Assembly: GCA_029261855.1 (NCBI GenBank)
Contig: JAJDAN010000031.1
Span: forward strand, 124,001-188,000
DNA: 64,000 nt
Reading direction: 5' to 3'
Source of the DNA: Deltaproteobacteria bacterium
Lineage (GTDB): Bacteria > Myxococcota_A > UBA9160 > UBA4427
Position numbers and translations under genes: made by a program. Positions 32,508 through 41,096 of the stretch are shown piece by piece. Every line of letters starts with the position of its first letter. The first letter of the stretch is position 1. The notes under the pieces are model-generated. The model had not been told where the DNA came from, searched no databases, and worked only from the letters and a program-made list of their open reading frames with translations.

Positions 32508-33065
32508 CTAGGCGTCTGGTAACACGATTGGCTGCGCGACGGGTGAACCGTCCGGCCGGAAGAAGGGCGTATCGCGGTAGCGACCTGTGACGCGAGCGAC
32601 CAGGAGAGTCGTCACGAACCGCGCGATCGTTCCCGCGATGCCCTTCGCCTCGGGCGGCGTACCCAATGCGTATTTCGTGTGAACGCGCATGCGGATGGGC
32701 CCGAACAGCTCGTCCGGGTCGGTGCCTGCGGGCACCGGAACACAGGCGTTGATCAGGCCCACGAACGAGCGTCGGAAATCCGGCGGCGTGTTGCCGATCG
32801 GCGTGTTGCAACAACTGGCATACCAGCGAAGAAGTCCACCGGGAGAGAGGCGAAGGCAGGCCAGATTCTCGATGCCGCGCGTAAAGCCGATCTTGGCGGG
32901 AGAGGTCTGCAGCACCTCGGTGCCACCGTGCTCATCGAGCGTCCAACCCAGGTGCCGGGCGAACGCCTGACAATCCGGGCAGTAGCAGACCCCGCGATTC
33001 ACCCGTCGCGGATCCGCGAGCGTGCCCTTCAGACCTCCGCACCTGCAGGAAATCTCAGCCGTCAT
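32508..33065 (-). CDS. DUF6151/GFA-like zinc-binding protein
   Basis: 185 residues. EISCRCGGLKG and GVCYCPDCQAF give the CxC and CxxC sites, followed by RWYASCCNTPIGNTPP in place of the third GFA metal site; this is the DUF6151 arrangement. The C-terminal part (RRSFVGLINACVP, KGIAGTIARFVTTLLVARVTGRYRDTPFF) is also typical. Function unknown. Followed on the same strand by the VOC gene. Confidence 0.78.
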   Translation of the reverse strand: MTAEISCRCGGLKGTLADPRRVNRGVCYCPDCQAFARHLGWTLDEHGGTEVLQTSPAKIGFTRGIENLACLRLSPGGLLRWYASCCNTPIGNTPPDFRRSFVGLINACVPVPAGTDPDELFGPIRMRVHTKYALGTPPEAKGIAGTIARFVTTLLVARVTGRYRDTPFFRPDGSPVAQPIVLPDA

Positions 33066-33212
33066 CGGTCGTTTCCAACATGCGTGCGAGGGATCGACGC
33101 TGCGAACAGCACCACGACCTCGAGCGTACCACGAGCCGCGGCCGGCATCCGCCTGGCGCGTGATGTTCGCGGAGCGCAGCCGGAACGACACCGCCGAAGG
33201 TAGACTTCCCGA

Positions 33213-34052
33213 ATGGACGAAGAGGATCGCACCCCATCCGGGACACGGCCGGCCAAGATCGCGGAGGGGAGAGAGGCCGAGATCTTCAGCTGGGGCGAGC
33301 ACGAGGTCCTTCGCCTCCTCCGCGATCCGGGTGCAAGCGACGCGGCAGACCGCGAACTGGCAGCCATGATTTCCGTCCGCCGCACCCTTCCCTGCGTGCC
33401 GGAGGCGTACGGTCGAATCGATTGGGACGGCCGCCCGGGTATCCGGATGCAGCGCATCGAAGGCCACGGCATTCTCGCCGAGCTGCAGCGCCGTCCCTGG
33501 CGTGTGTGGGACCTGGGCGTGCTCTGCGGACGCGTGCACGGGGATCTGAATCGTGTCCCCGCGCCGGACAACCTGCCGGAGCTCGGTTGCGAGCTGAGAC
33601 GACGGATCGAGACCGGCGACACGATCCCGAGCGAGCTGCGCTCGGCTGCCCTCGAAGAGCTGGACCGCCTGCCCGAAGGCAGCGCGCTCTGCCACGGCGA
33701 CTTCCAGCCCGAGAACGTGCTGCTCTCGCCAACCGGCCCGATCGTGATCGACTGGCCACTCGCAACCCGCGGCGACCCCTGCGGCGACTTCGCACGAACC
33801 GCGCTGATGATGAAGGTCGGCGCTCTGGCGCCGGGTACGCCGGCCCTGATCCGTGCCAGCCAGGGGATCGGCCGAGGGATCTTCCTTCGTGCCTACGTTG
33901 CCGGATACGAGCAGGTCGCGCGGTACGAACGGAAGCACATCGAAAGCTGGAAGTTCGTGCGCGCAGTCGAGCGGCTGGCGGACGACATCCCCGAGGAACG
34001 CCGTCCGCTGCTTCGCGCTGCGGGTCGTCTGCGGCGGTTCGATGGCTTCTGA
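33213..34052 (+). CDS. Phosphotransferase (aminoglycoside-phosphotransferase fold)
   Basis: 279 residues. KIAEGREAEIFSWGEHEVLRLLR is the N-lobe with the ATP-binding loop, ALCHGDFQPENVLLSPTGPIVIDW has the catalytic HGDxxxxN and the metal-binding D. SHort and cytosolic; the substrate is unknown. Distinct from the larger kinase at 602-1915. The next gene on the same strand (YCII) starts 110 bp later. Confidence 0.83.
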   Translation: MDEEDRTPSGTRPAKIAEGREAEIFSWGEHEVLRLLRDPGASDAADRELAAMISVRRTLPCVPEAYGRIDWDGRPGIRMQRIEGHGILAELQRRPWRVWDLGVLCGRVHGDLNRVPAPDNLPELGCELRRRIETGDTIPSELRSAALEELDRLPEGSALCHGDFQPENVLLSPTGPIVIDWPLATRGDPCGDFARTALMMKVGALAPGTPALIRASQGIGRGIFLRAYVAGYEQVARYERKHIESWKFVRAVERLADDIPEERRPLLRAAGRLRRFDGF

Positions 34053-34161
34053 AGCGAACGTTTCGGGCCCGCGGCCTCGAGATCGGTCGTTGGCTGTCCT
34101 CCAGCGCGACCCCCGTTCGTCGTATCATCGGAGGGACCGAATTCCCTCGGAAGGGGTACCC

Positions 34162-34515
34162 ATGGCACAGTTCATCCTCATGTACGTCTACGGGCCCGGC
34201 CAGGCTGCTTCACAGCCGCCGCCGGACGAGATGCCGAAGGTCGTCGCGGAATACGCAGCCTGGACCGAGAAGCTCGCAGCCGACGGCAAAATGGTCGGAG
34301 GCGCCCGCCTGGCCGACGTCCAGACCGACCCGGGACGCGTCTGCACCGGCAGCGGTGACAGCTTCGTCGTCACCGACGGCCCCTTCGCAGAGACGAAGGA
34401 GGTAGTCGGAGGCTACGCGGTGATCGAGGCAGCCGACTACGACGAGGCCGCGTCGCTGTGTAGGAACCATCCGGCGGCGCGGGACGGGAAGATCGTGATC
34501 CGCCAGATGTTCTAG
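34162..34515 (+). CDS. YCII-domain (DGPF) protein
   Basis: 117 residues. MAQFILMYVYGPG opens it, and VVTDGPFAETKEVVGGYAVIEAADYDEAASL is the full DGPF...GGY signature of the YCII family. No sigma factor gene is adjacent here. The last 25 codons are nearly repeated at 37029-37106 as a fragment, so this gene has been partly duplicated. Confidence 0.88.
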   Translation: MAQFILMYVYGPGQAASQPPPDEMPKVVAEYAAWTEKLAADGKMVGGARLADVQTDPGRVCTGSGDSFVVTDGPFAETKEVVGGYAVIEAADYDEAASLCRNHPAARDGKIVIRQMF

Positions 34516-34592
34516 GCGAAGCGACCAAGGTGGGCGTCGAACCGGAGCCAGCCTCCCCTCCTGAGAGAAGCTGACTTCCTTTGAAGGCGCCG

Positions 34593-35393
34593 CTACGGCT
34601 TCGCTCCCGACACGATGTGGGCCGGCGCCTCGAACTCGACCGTGCCAGCGGTCGTTACGTAGTGGCTCAGGGCGCGATCGGCTTCCTCGAGAATGTTCTG
34701 GATCTGTTCCTCGGGGAGAACGACACCCATCACCGGGAGCCAACCTCGGAGATCGGCCTCTACCATCGCCCGAACGCTCGGAAATCGTGCCGTTCCGCGA
34801 TGCGTTGTGACGTTCACGGCGCCGACACCAGCGCTCTCGAACAGACCCACCAACTCGGCAGGATCACCGAGCACGAATGGTGCGCGCAGGGCGTCGGCCG
34901 CTTGCGCGCCTGCCATCTGCTCGAGCAGCTCGACCTCGATCGGATAGGCTTGGGATCTCTCGAGGGACTCCCAAACGGCGACCGCGATCCGACCGCCCCG
35001 GTCCAGCACGCGGACCATCTCGCGAAGCGCTGCAACTCGGTCCGTGAAGAACATCAGACCAAACTGACTGACGACTGCGTCGAAGGAGTTGTCCTCGTAG
35101 GGCAGCGCTTCCGCAGCACCCTCCCGCCATTCGATTCCAGGCGCCACCCGCTTGGCTACGGCGAGCATGCCCGGATTCGGGTCCACGCCAGCTACGGACC
35201 CAAGTCGACCGACACGTGAGGCGGCCTCCCGCGCCAGGACTCCCGTCCCGCAAGCCACGTCCAGCACCCGGTCACCGGTGCGAACCCGGGCCGTGTCGAC
35301 GACCCGTGCCGCCCATTGCTGGAACAAGGCCGGCACGTGGAGGTCTTCATAGGCCGATGCTGCAGCAATCTCGTCTTCGGAAGCAGATCTCAC
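34593..35393 (-). CDS. Class I SAM-dependent methyltransferase
   Basis: 266 residues. GDRVLDVACGTGVLAREAASRVG (residues ~40-62) is motif I, VAGVDPNPGML motif II, and AEALPYEDNSFDAVVSQFGLMFF motif III/IV of the UbiE/MerR-type methyltransferase fold. The substrate is unknown. Its start lies 15 bp downstream (on its strand) of the degenerate attC at 35409-35515, so it may be the most distal cassette gene of the array. Confidence 0.85.
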   Translation of the reverse strand: MRSASEDEIAAASAYEDLHVPALFQQWAARVVDTARVRTGDRVLDVACGTGVLAREAASRVGRLGSVAGVDPNPGMLAVAKRVAPGIEWREGAAEALPYEDNSFDAVVSQFGLMFFTDRVAALREMVRVLDRGGRIAVAVWESLERSQAYPIEVELLEQMAGAQAADALRAPFVLGDPAELVGLFESAGVGAVNVTTHRGTARFPSVRAMVEADLRGWLPVMGVVLPEEQIQNILEEADRALSHYVTTAGTVEFEAPAHIVSGAKP

Positions 35394-35408
35394 TGCCGTC
35401 TCCCCATG

Positions 35409-35515
35409 TCGCCAACGGATCGGCGTTCAGTGGTTTGCGGCGACCTGGCACACTGCTGCTGAACACCTGGGATTCCCGCGATTCTACCACGCGCCAGTAG
35501 GCCCAGCGTTGGCGA
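35409..35515 (-). repeat. Degenerate attC-like remnant
   Basis: The ends TCGCCAACG (35409-35417) and CGTTGGCGA (35507-35515) are exact complements and contain core-site-like GTTGGC. GGATCGGCGTTCAG next to the first end, and GATTC/CTACCACGC in the centre, match the clear attC at 46683-46814. At 107 bp it is shorter than the 132-136 bp of the intact sites, so it is probably decayed. Confidence 0.5.
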
Positions 35516-35652
35516 GTCCGACTACAACGGCTTCAGACGGCTCCCTCGAGCGGCCCGGCGGTGGCGCGCGTGGCACTTCTTGAAACCCCCACCTTCGATC
35601 GGAACGAGCCGGCGGTCGTGAACGACAGCGCCTCGTTCGGCGGCGCCCGAAG

Positions 35653-36909
35653 CTACGGAACTCTCGGATACAGCTGCGCGATGTACTCGACGTCGGTTTT
35701 CGAAAGACCCGGGTCCGGGAGGATACCGTTCTCAAACGGTGCCTTTAGGAGGCCCGCGTCGAACGGGTACATCATGATGGAATTCGCATCGAACGGCTTC
35801 GCCACCGCGTAGTCATCGGCAGTGTACTTGCGAACGAAGTTCTCATAGATCTGCTCGCGGGACCAGCGATTCGGCGGGCCCGCCATCTGTTCGTAGATTG
35901 CGCGCTCGTCCCATTCGATGCCGTTCAGCGGATTCTGATGCTCATGAAGAAGCCCCAGGGCGTGCCCCAGGTTGTGCAGGAGCGTATCTCGATCATTCAC
36001 AATCGACCATCCGAAGTTCATGGTTGGCTCGCTCCCCGGGGCAACGGCCAAGGCATCGGTGCCCACATAGGACCAGCTTCCTTCTCCCTGCGCAAAGGCC
36101 ACTTTGATCTGTGCGGATTCAGAATCATCGAAGACAAACCTGATGTTCGCGTGCTGACTCCACTCCTGCGCAGCATCCTTGACCGCTTCATGTTCGTCGC
36201 GTGCACCACCCAGGAAGCGCACGTGCAGGGTGCTCCCCGTCTCCCAGAGCTTGTGGGAACGACGTCCCTTCCCCGTGACGCCGACGGTCGTGACCGTGCT
36301 GCGCACGGTCGCCGTGCCGTCCGGGGAAATCGATAGCGTCTCAGCGACTACGAGGACCTTGTCTTGCGTCTTGAGTATCAGGTCGAGAGCCTGCTTCGCC
36401 GAACCGGCAGCGGATTGCACCTCGGTGCGTAGCGCTCCCACTGCCGCGACGGTCGCGTTGATCTCAGCGTGCTTCGTCCGAAGATCCTGCTGCTGCGCGA
36501 GTATTGCTCGTTCGGCAGCGCCAACTCTCTCAACCTGCTCGGCGACAGTCGCCCCGTCAGCCTCGACTTCGCGGCGGAGTTCGTCCATGTCCCGCACGGT
36601 GCTCTTCAGGTCAATACCGAGGAAGTAGACCCCAGCAACCGCGAAGAGCCCTAGAAGCGAGAGGGATACCTTCGCGAATCGCACCAGGTCGCGATCCAGG
36701 ACGTAGACGACCTTCTGCCCATCTTGACTCGGAGCCTCCGACTGGCCCAGCTCCGCCCCGCAGTGCTTGCATCGCCGGGCGTGTAGGTTGATGGCCTCCA
36801 GGCAGAACGGGCATGTTGCGGGACGAGGAGTGGCGCGCCCCTCGGCACGGGTTGCTTCATCGCGAGCGACACCGTCTGCCCCTTCGGGACCAGTCTGTCC
36901 ATCAGTCAT
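35653..36909 (-). CDS. Membrane-anchored zinc-ribbon, coiled-coil and astacin-like metalloprotease-fold protein, catalytic Glu lost
   Basis: 418 residues. CPFC (33-36) and CKHC (47-50) form a zinc ribbon, a transmembrane helix spans ~80-98, a coiled coil ~105-180, and the C-terminal half has a metzincin fold. In the zinc site the motif reads HNLGHALGLLHE: His312, Asn313, His316, His322. The glutamate that activates water in HExxH is Asn. The Met-turn SIMMYP (~377-382) and HEHQNP are kept. So zinc binding may persist while classical catalysis should not. It may be a decoy, a binding protein or a scaffold. Confidence 0.78.
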   Translation of the reverse strand: MTDGQTGPEGADGVARDEATRAEGRATPRPATCPFCLEAINLHARRCKHCGAELGQSEAPSQDGQKVVYVLDRDLVRFAKVSLSLLGLFAVAGVYFLGIDLKSTVRDMDELRREVEADGATVAEQVERVGAAERAILAQQQDLRTKHAEINATVAAVGALRTEVQSAAGSAKQALDLILKTQDKVLVVAETLSISPDGTATVRSTVTTVGVTGKGRRSHKLWETGSTLHVRFLGGARDEHEAVKDAAQEWSQHANIRFVFDDSESAQIKVAFAQGEGSWSYVGTDALAVAPGSEPTMNFGWSIVNDRDTLLHNLGHALGLLHEHQNPLNGIEWDERAIYEQMAGPPNRWSREQIYENFVRKYTADDYAVAKPFDANSIMMYPFDAGLLKAPFENGILPDPGLSKTDVEYIAQLYPRVP

Positions 36910-37028
36910 AGGTTGCCTCCAAGAACTGCGTGGCCAGTGCGAACTGCCCTGCCTTCGGCCACTCTTCGTCTAGTTCATCAACCCCCCGCCTTTGCGGGCA
37001 GGATCGACGAGCAGTCGAACCCTTGCAC

Positions 37029-37106
37029 TGCGACGAGGCGGCGGCGCTGTGCAGGAACCATCCTGCGGCGCGGGACGGGAAGATCGTGATCCGTCAGATG
37101 TTCTGA
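37029..37106 (+). pseudogene. 3' fragment of a YCII gene
   Basis: The 25 codons CDEAAALCRNHPAARDGK... ending in TGA at 37104-37106 are almost identical, codon by codon, to the last 25 codons of the intact YCII gene at 34162-34515. No 5' part of the gene precedes it; the homology starts abruptly. It is a truncated duplicate that cannot encode a protein. Confidence 0.7.
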
Positions 37107-37142
37107 CGTTCCCCGCGGTCCTACTCGGACGGACGGCCGTGC

Positions 37143-37802
37143 TCACGGCTCTCCGAGCGGGCGCTGTGCGGCCGCAGCGCCCGCATTCGTGGGCGGGTGT
37201 TCCGCGCGGAATCCGACGCGGTCGGCGTACTCCGGGGACACAGGAGGCAGTACGTCGTCCGCAGTGAAGGGCTTCGCATCGGGCCCGTGCGCGCGGAGGA
37301 CATAGCGATCAGAATCGATGCGGCTGTAGTAGAAGTGGTGGATATGTGGATTCGACTTCGCCGTGTAGTCCCAATCCACGCCCAAGCGACCAAGCTCGTC
37401 GTCGAGTCGTGTGATCTCTATCGGGTACTGCCCTCGTGTGAGCTTGAAGTACTCCAGGGCCCAGACGGTTTCGAGTAGCTGATTCTCTGTTACAGACCTG
37501 GACGCACGACTGCGTGGCTTGTTCAGGACCTGGAACGCCACCACCCAGGAATAGAGTGCTTGGGCATTCAGAGCCAGCCCGATAACTCCAAGGATGACAA
37601 GCGGCCTCCCGCGGCGTCGCCACCCACGCCAGACGCCCCGAAGGACCACGGCGAAAGCTGCCAGCAGGCAGACGCCGTACGCGGTCGGGAACTCCCAAGG
37701 CAGCTGTGCCATTGGGGAGGCCAGGGCGACGCCGGCGCCCACGTAGTAGGCCCAGTCCCATCTCGGGTCGCCGGGTGCGTGATCTTCCGCGGCTGCAAAC
37801 AC
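37143..37802 (-). CDS. Membrane protein with pseudopilin-like C-terminal segment
   Basis: 219 residues. Four hydrophobic stretches fall in the first ~110 residues (VGAGVALASPMAQLPW, AYGVCLLAAFAVVLRGVW, LVILGVIGLALNAQALYSWVVAFQVL). The C-terminal half, GQYPIEITRLDDELGRLG to DRYVLRAHGPDAKPFTADDVLP, resembles the globular end of type II secretion major pseudopilins (GPDGKxxTADD). Its start codon follows closely after an attC-R'-like stretch (GCTAGGT on its own strand, 37808-37814 region), so it may be a cassette gene. Confidence 0.6.
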   Translation of the reverse strand: MFAAAEDHAPGDPRWDWAYYVGAGVALASPMAQLPWEFPTAYGVCLLAAFAVVLRGVWRGWRRRGRPLVILGVIGLALNAQALYSWVVAFQVLNKPRSRASRSVTENQLLETVWALEYFKLTRGQYPIEITRLDDELGRLGVDWDYTAKSNPHIHHFYYSRIDSDRYVLRAHGPDAKPFTADDVLPPVSPEYADRVGFRAEHPPTNAGAAAAQRPLGEP

Positions 37803-37994
37803 TCCCGCTACCTAGCGGACCCGGCGCTCAGCTGCGAGCACCGGCCGAGAAGTTGAAGACACCATCGCAAGCACGAAGGGATTGCCGCTGCGAGGATCCA
37901 GGAAGTCGAAGATCATCCCGACCTGGCCCCGACGAACACGGTCCAAACGTGCCGAAGTACAGGCTCCAATGCGCCACTGCTCATCGAATCGCCA

Positions 37995-39473
37995 TCAAGC
38001 GGCCTCGTCCGGGGGGCCGGCCGCAATGGGAAGCGCCGCGACGCCGTGGTCGCGAACCCAGCCGGTCCACCACGCGACCCCTTCGTCGCCTTCCGCGAGG
38101 CGCGCCGCGACGGCGAAGGGCTGGAGCACGGCATCGCCGCGTCGCACCGTCACCACGTCTCCCACGTCCGCGCGCACCGTCCAGCCATCACCGGCGAGGG
38201 CGCAGAGGATCCCCGCGCCCAACGGGCCGGTGAGGATCTGGGGCACGTATTCGCCCGGGATCTGGACGTCTTCGCCATGGAAGCGTCGAGCAAGCTCTTG
38301 TCCGCGGTCGCGAACCAGCACGGGAAGATCGCCGAGCGTGGCGTCGGCCACGCTGTCGCGGAGCGCCGCAGCCTGGCGCTGCCATCCTGGCATGAAGACC
38401 CGCTCGGTGACATCGCTCCAGGAAATGCGCTCGAAAGTCGCGTCCGCGCTGGCGAGGAAAGCGATCAGTGCGGTCTCGCAGGCATCCACGTCTCCCAGGA
38501 GCGCGATGGCTCGGCGCGAGTCGTCGGGCACCGTGGGGGCTTCTTCTGCGATGCGCTCGACGGCGGAGATGCGCTCACCGAGGGGCGGATGGCTGTCATA
38601 GCGGTCGGCCTCGGCGGTGAGCGCGTGCTTCAGGGCCTCGTCCACTTCCTGCTCGATCCTCGTCGACCGCAAGAAGCGGTCGAAGCCACCGGCGAGCGGC
38701 GCGCGGAAGCCTGAGTTCAGCACCGGAGACGCTTCCTGCTGCCAGTACGCGTCGTAGGCAGGCGCCAGCGCGTGGATCTTCTTGAGACCCTCGATGAGGC
38801 TCTGCGCGCCGATCACCATCGCGGCGAGCTGGTCGGCCGTGAATTCCTGAGCGCGGGAGATCGCCTGGGTGACGCCCAGGAAGAAGTTCCCGTACGCGCG
38901 GAACGGGAGATGAAGCCAGCCTTCCTCGCCCAGGCTCTCGAGGGTGCGGCCGATTGCGGAGCGCGTCTTGTATATCCAGGGCCCAAGCCGGGTATCGCCG
39001 CCGTGGTAGTGGCCGAACTCGTGAGCCAGAACGGCTTCGAATTCCCTCACGCCAAGCACCTGCATCAACGGAAGACCCAGTCCCATCACGCGCTGGCTGC
39101 CGATCCCCATGACACCGCCCCGGCTCGCAACCCAGGCATTCATGTCCGGAATCAGGAAGACATCGCGCGGCATCTCTTGACCAGTCGCATTCGCCAGGGC
39201 CGCGAGCTTCTCGAAGAGCTCTGGCTGCGCGTCGGACGTCAACCGCGGGCCAGGTTCCTCGAAGCGGTCGCGGCGCGGCAGGATCGCCCAAGCGATCATC
39301 GCGGCACCGATCACGCAGCCGAGCGTGATGCGCAGATGAACGCGGCCCGCGTAGACCCATTCCGCGTACGGTATGGCAAGGAGCCCCACCACCATCCCTA
39401 TCGCGAGCAGGTAGAACCCCACCATGAGCGCAAGCGCGGCGAACGAGCGCGCCGCGAGTGACTTCTGAGCCAT
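37995..39473 (-). CDS. M48-family membrane metalloprotease (HtpX/Ste24-like)
   Basis: 492 residues from ATG 39473, with AAGGAG 6 nt upstream. Two transmembrane helices lie near the N-terminus (~10-35 and ~43-62). EFEAVLAHEFGHYHGGDTRLG is the complete HExxH zinc site and AQEFTADQLAAMVIG holds the third, glutamate, ligand. SHPPLGERISAVERI is the conserved C-terminal M48 block. An extra ~150-residue C-terminal domain is of unknown role. Active membrane protein quality-control protease by inference. Confidence 0.87.
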   Translation of the reverse strand: MAQKSLAARSFAALALMVGFYLLAIGMVVGLLAIPYAEWVYAGRVHLRITLGCVIGAAMIAWAILPRRDRFEEPGPRLTSDAQPELFEKLAALANATGQEMPRDVFLIPDMNAWVASRGGVMGIGSQRVMGLGLPLMQVLGVREFEAVLAHEFGHYHGGDTRLGPWIYKTRSAIGRTLESLGEEGWLHLPFRAYGNFFLGVTQAISRAQEFTADQLAAMVIGAQSLIEGLKKIHALAPAYDAYWQQEASPVLNSGFRAPLAGGFDRFLRSTRIEQEVDEALKHALTAEADRYDSHPPLGERISAVERIAEEAPTVPDDSRRAIALLGDVDACETALIAFLASADATFERISWSDVTERVFMPGWQRQAAALRDSVADATLGDLPVLVRDRGQELARRFHGEDVQIPGEYVPQILTGPLGAGILCALAGDGWTVRADVGDVVTVRRGDAVLQPFAVAARLAEGDEGVAWWTGWVRDHGVAALPIAAGPPDEAA

Positions 39474-39732
39474 CGAGTTCTCCTTCGCGTGGAGAAGCCC
39501 TGCGGTGGGTCGCCGGGCGCGAAATCCTGCGTTTGGTCGCCTACTGTCCGGTCGCAGGTCGGCGGTCATTGTCGCGCCTTCGCGCGGTGCAGATCAAGCA
39601 GCGATTCTCTTCCAGGTGGAGTTTGCGAGCCGCGGCCCCGGCGTGATGACCCGAAAGACGACGATGCCCCATATGAGGGTGGCGACGCCCGTCGGCGGCG
39701 GCGCCGCTGTTAGGCCAGGACCATGCCTCGGC
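39474..39732. other. Intergenic region, no gene recognised
   Basis: About 260 bp between the M48 gene start and the IS110 remnant. GTTAGGC at 39709-39715 resembles an attC core heptamer, but no partner heptamer is visible at the expected ~130 bp distance. No conserved reading frame is seen. Confidence 0.35.
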
Positions 39733-39938
39733 ACAGCAGCGGTGCCACGCACCGCGCTCTACCTCGCGGCCATGATCGGGACCCGCTTCAACCCCACCCT
39801 CAAAGCCGTGTACCAGCGCATGCTCGCCGCAGGGAAGCCACCCAAGGTGGCGGTCATCGCGTGTTGGCCAGGAAGCTCCTCACCATCCTCAATGCCATGG
39901 TTCGCGACGGCGCAGACTGGGGCCAGGCGACCGGCTAG
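39733..39938 (+). pseudogene. IS110/IS1111-family transposase C-terminal remnant
   Basis: The frame reads RTALYLAAMIGTRFNPTLKAVYQRML, AAGKPPKVAVIA, the typical C-terminal transposase-20 domain of IS110-family enzymes. The last piece, RKLLTILNAMVRDG, continues in a shifted frame to TAG at 39938, so there is at least one frameshift. Only the last ~65 residues of a ~340-residue transposase remain. It ends directly next to a truncated attC (39940-39970). Confidence 0.8.
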
Positions 39939-39939
39939 G

Positions 39940-39970
39940 GGTCAAAATCGATCACGGTTGCTTGTTAGCC
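39940..39970 (-). repeat. Truncated attC site beside the IS110 remnant
   Basis: Read on the minus strand the segment starts GGCTAAC (R''-like) followed by AAGCAACCG and stops after ~30 bp at the IS110-remnant end. The R'' heptamer is followed by the start of an attC L'' region; the rest of the site is missing. It sits just downstream of the HNH gene, where its attC should be. Confidence 0.6.
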
Positions 39971-39974
39971 AGCG

Positions 39975-40889
39975 CTACGCACCAAGGTAGACCTGCTCGT
40001 TGTGCCAGACAATGTTGTCCTCGGAGAGAGCCTGTTCTGGGCTGCCGGGCTCGCGAAGGTCGCGGCCGTGAAGTGCGTAGTACTCGCGACCATTGTGGAA
40101 TTCTTCGCGGATTCTGGTGCTCACTTCGACGTGATGATCGGTCGTGATTGTCAAGTATCCGCGATCGAAGAGCGTGTGCATATCGCTCCGGAGCAACAGC
40201 CCGTTCTCGATTGAGTGGACACCGCCTGAGGCGTACGGCCGAACATGTGCTGCCTCGAGCACCGGCAACACTCTCTCGCCGGTCAGCGCACACCGCCTTT
40301 CGTAGGCGTCCGTAACTACGACGCGGAACGAACCCTGACCAAGTCGGGGTCGGATCGCGATGAGGCTCCCGTATCGTTCCGCGTCCGAATCTCGGAGCTG
40401 AAGCTCATGGAGCGCCCCTTGAAGCTGCCGATAGAGAGTCGCCCCGGGCTCCTGGACGAGGTCGTAGGTCTTCCCCTGCACGATGTTCGGGCTCCAGTCG
40501 GCAGGAACTGGCACCCAGCGGTGCTCGGGCAGAAAGAAGGGCTGCGTGAGAAGGATGCAACCAACCGTGAAGTCTTCACGGTCTTCTGTCGAGGTACGCC
40601 GATACTTCAGCGTTCGTGTTCTCATCTCCTGAAGCGACCGCACGCCGTTGGCGATGTCGAAGGATGACCAGGCAAGACTGATTGGCAACAGACTCGAGTG
40701 AGCGAAGATGCCGCCGCCCACTATGAAGTTGCGAGGGCTGTGGAGCTTGAACAGAAAGAGGTCGCCGGGGGTGAGCGCTTTGAACTGTCGCGAACCGCCC
40801 GGTTGCCAGAAATTCACCTCTTCGAGGTCGGGCTGGTGCCTAAGCAGGTCGAACCACTCGAAGTCTGTGACGCCTATGTATGACTTCAT
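39975..40889 (-). CDS. HNH endonuclease (cassette gene)
   Basis: 304 residues from ATG 40889. The N-terminal domain (MKSYIGVTDFEWFDLLRHQPDLEEVNFW to LFKLHSPRNFIVGGGIF) resembles PUA/SRA-like modified-base readers. The C-terminal end carries EAAHVRPYASGG, SIENGLLLRSDMHTLFD, the HNH_2 metal/catalytic site seen in 'putative restriction endonucleases' (COG3440). This fits a modification-dependent nuclease. It is the only gene of its cassette, followed by a truncated attC. Confidence 0.82.
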   Translation of the reverse strand: MKSYIGVTDFEWFDLLRHQPDLEEVNFWQPGGSRQFKALTPGDLFLFKLHSPRNFIVGGGIFAHSSLLPISLAWSSFDIANGVRSLQEMRTRTLKYRRTSTEDREDFTVGCILLTQPFFLPEHRWVPVPADWSPNIVQGKTYDLVQEPGATLYRQLQGALHELQLRDSDAERYGSLIAIRPRLGQGSFRVVVTDAYERRCALTGERVLPVLEAAHVRPYASGGVHSIENGLLLRSDMHTLFDRGYLTITTDHHVEVSTRIREEFHNGREYYALHGRDLREPGSPEQALSEDNIVWHNEQVYLGA

Positions 40890-40913
40890 GAGCGGCGCAT
40901 TGCACGCCCTCGT

Positions 40914-41049
40914 GCTGGACGGATCTGCTCTCCAGCGGCGTGGCAACAGCGCCGGCAGACCGCTGGGACAGCCTGGTTCGAAGCCAGGACGCTACCAGAA
41001 GAGATGGCGGCAGGCTGTTGCCAAGTCCGTTCGCAACAGCTTGTTGCGC
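40914..41049 (-). repeat. attC site (degenerate cores)
   Basis: 136 bp; ends GTCCAGC/GCGCAAC on the minus strand. Inner arms GGCAACAGC and GCTGTTGCC are exact complements, and GTTCGAAGCC/GCTACCAG in the middle match the other sites. Core heptamers deviate from GTTRRRY but the length and inner blocks place it in the same family. Confidence 0.7.
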
Positions 41050-41096
41050 GGCACCTAGCTGGCGGTAGCGCTCTGCGTGCGCTTGAGCCCGGAGGG

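Noticed and set aside
36985-36998. Hairpin CCCGC-loop-GCGGG as a terminator upstream of the metalloprotease-like gene
   Set aside because: Only a 5-bp stem, no U-run, and it lies before the start of a minus-strand gene rather than after a stop.
39709-39715. GTTAGGC as the end of a further attC
   Set aside because: No complementary heptamer or related inner blocks at the expected distance; single heptamers arise by chance.
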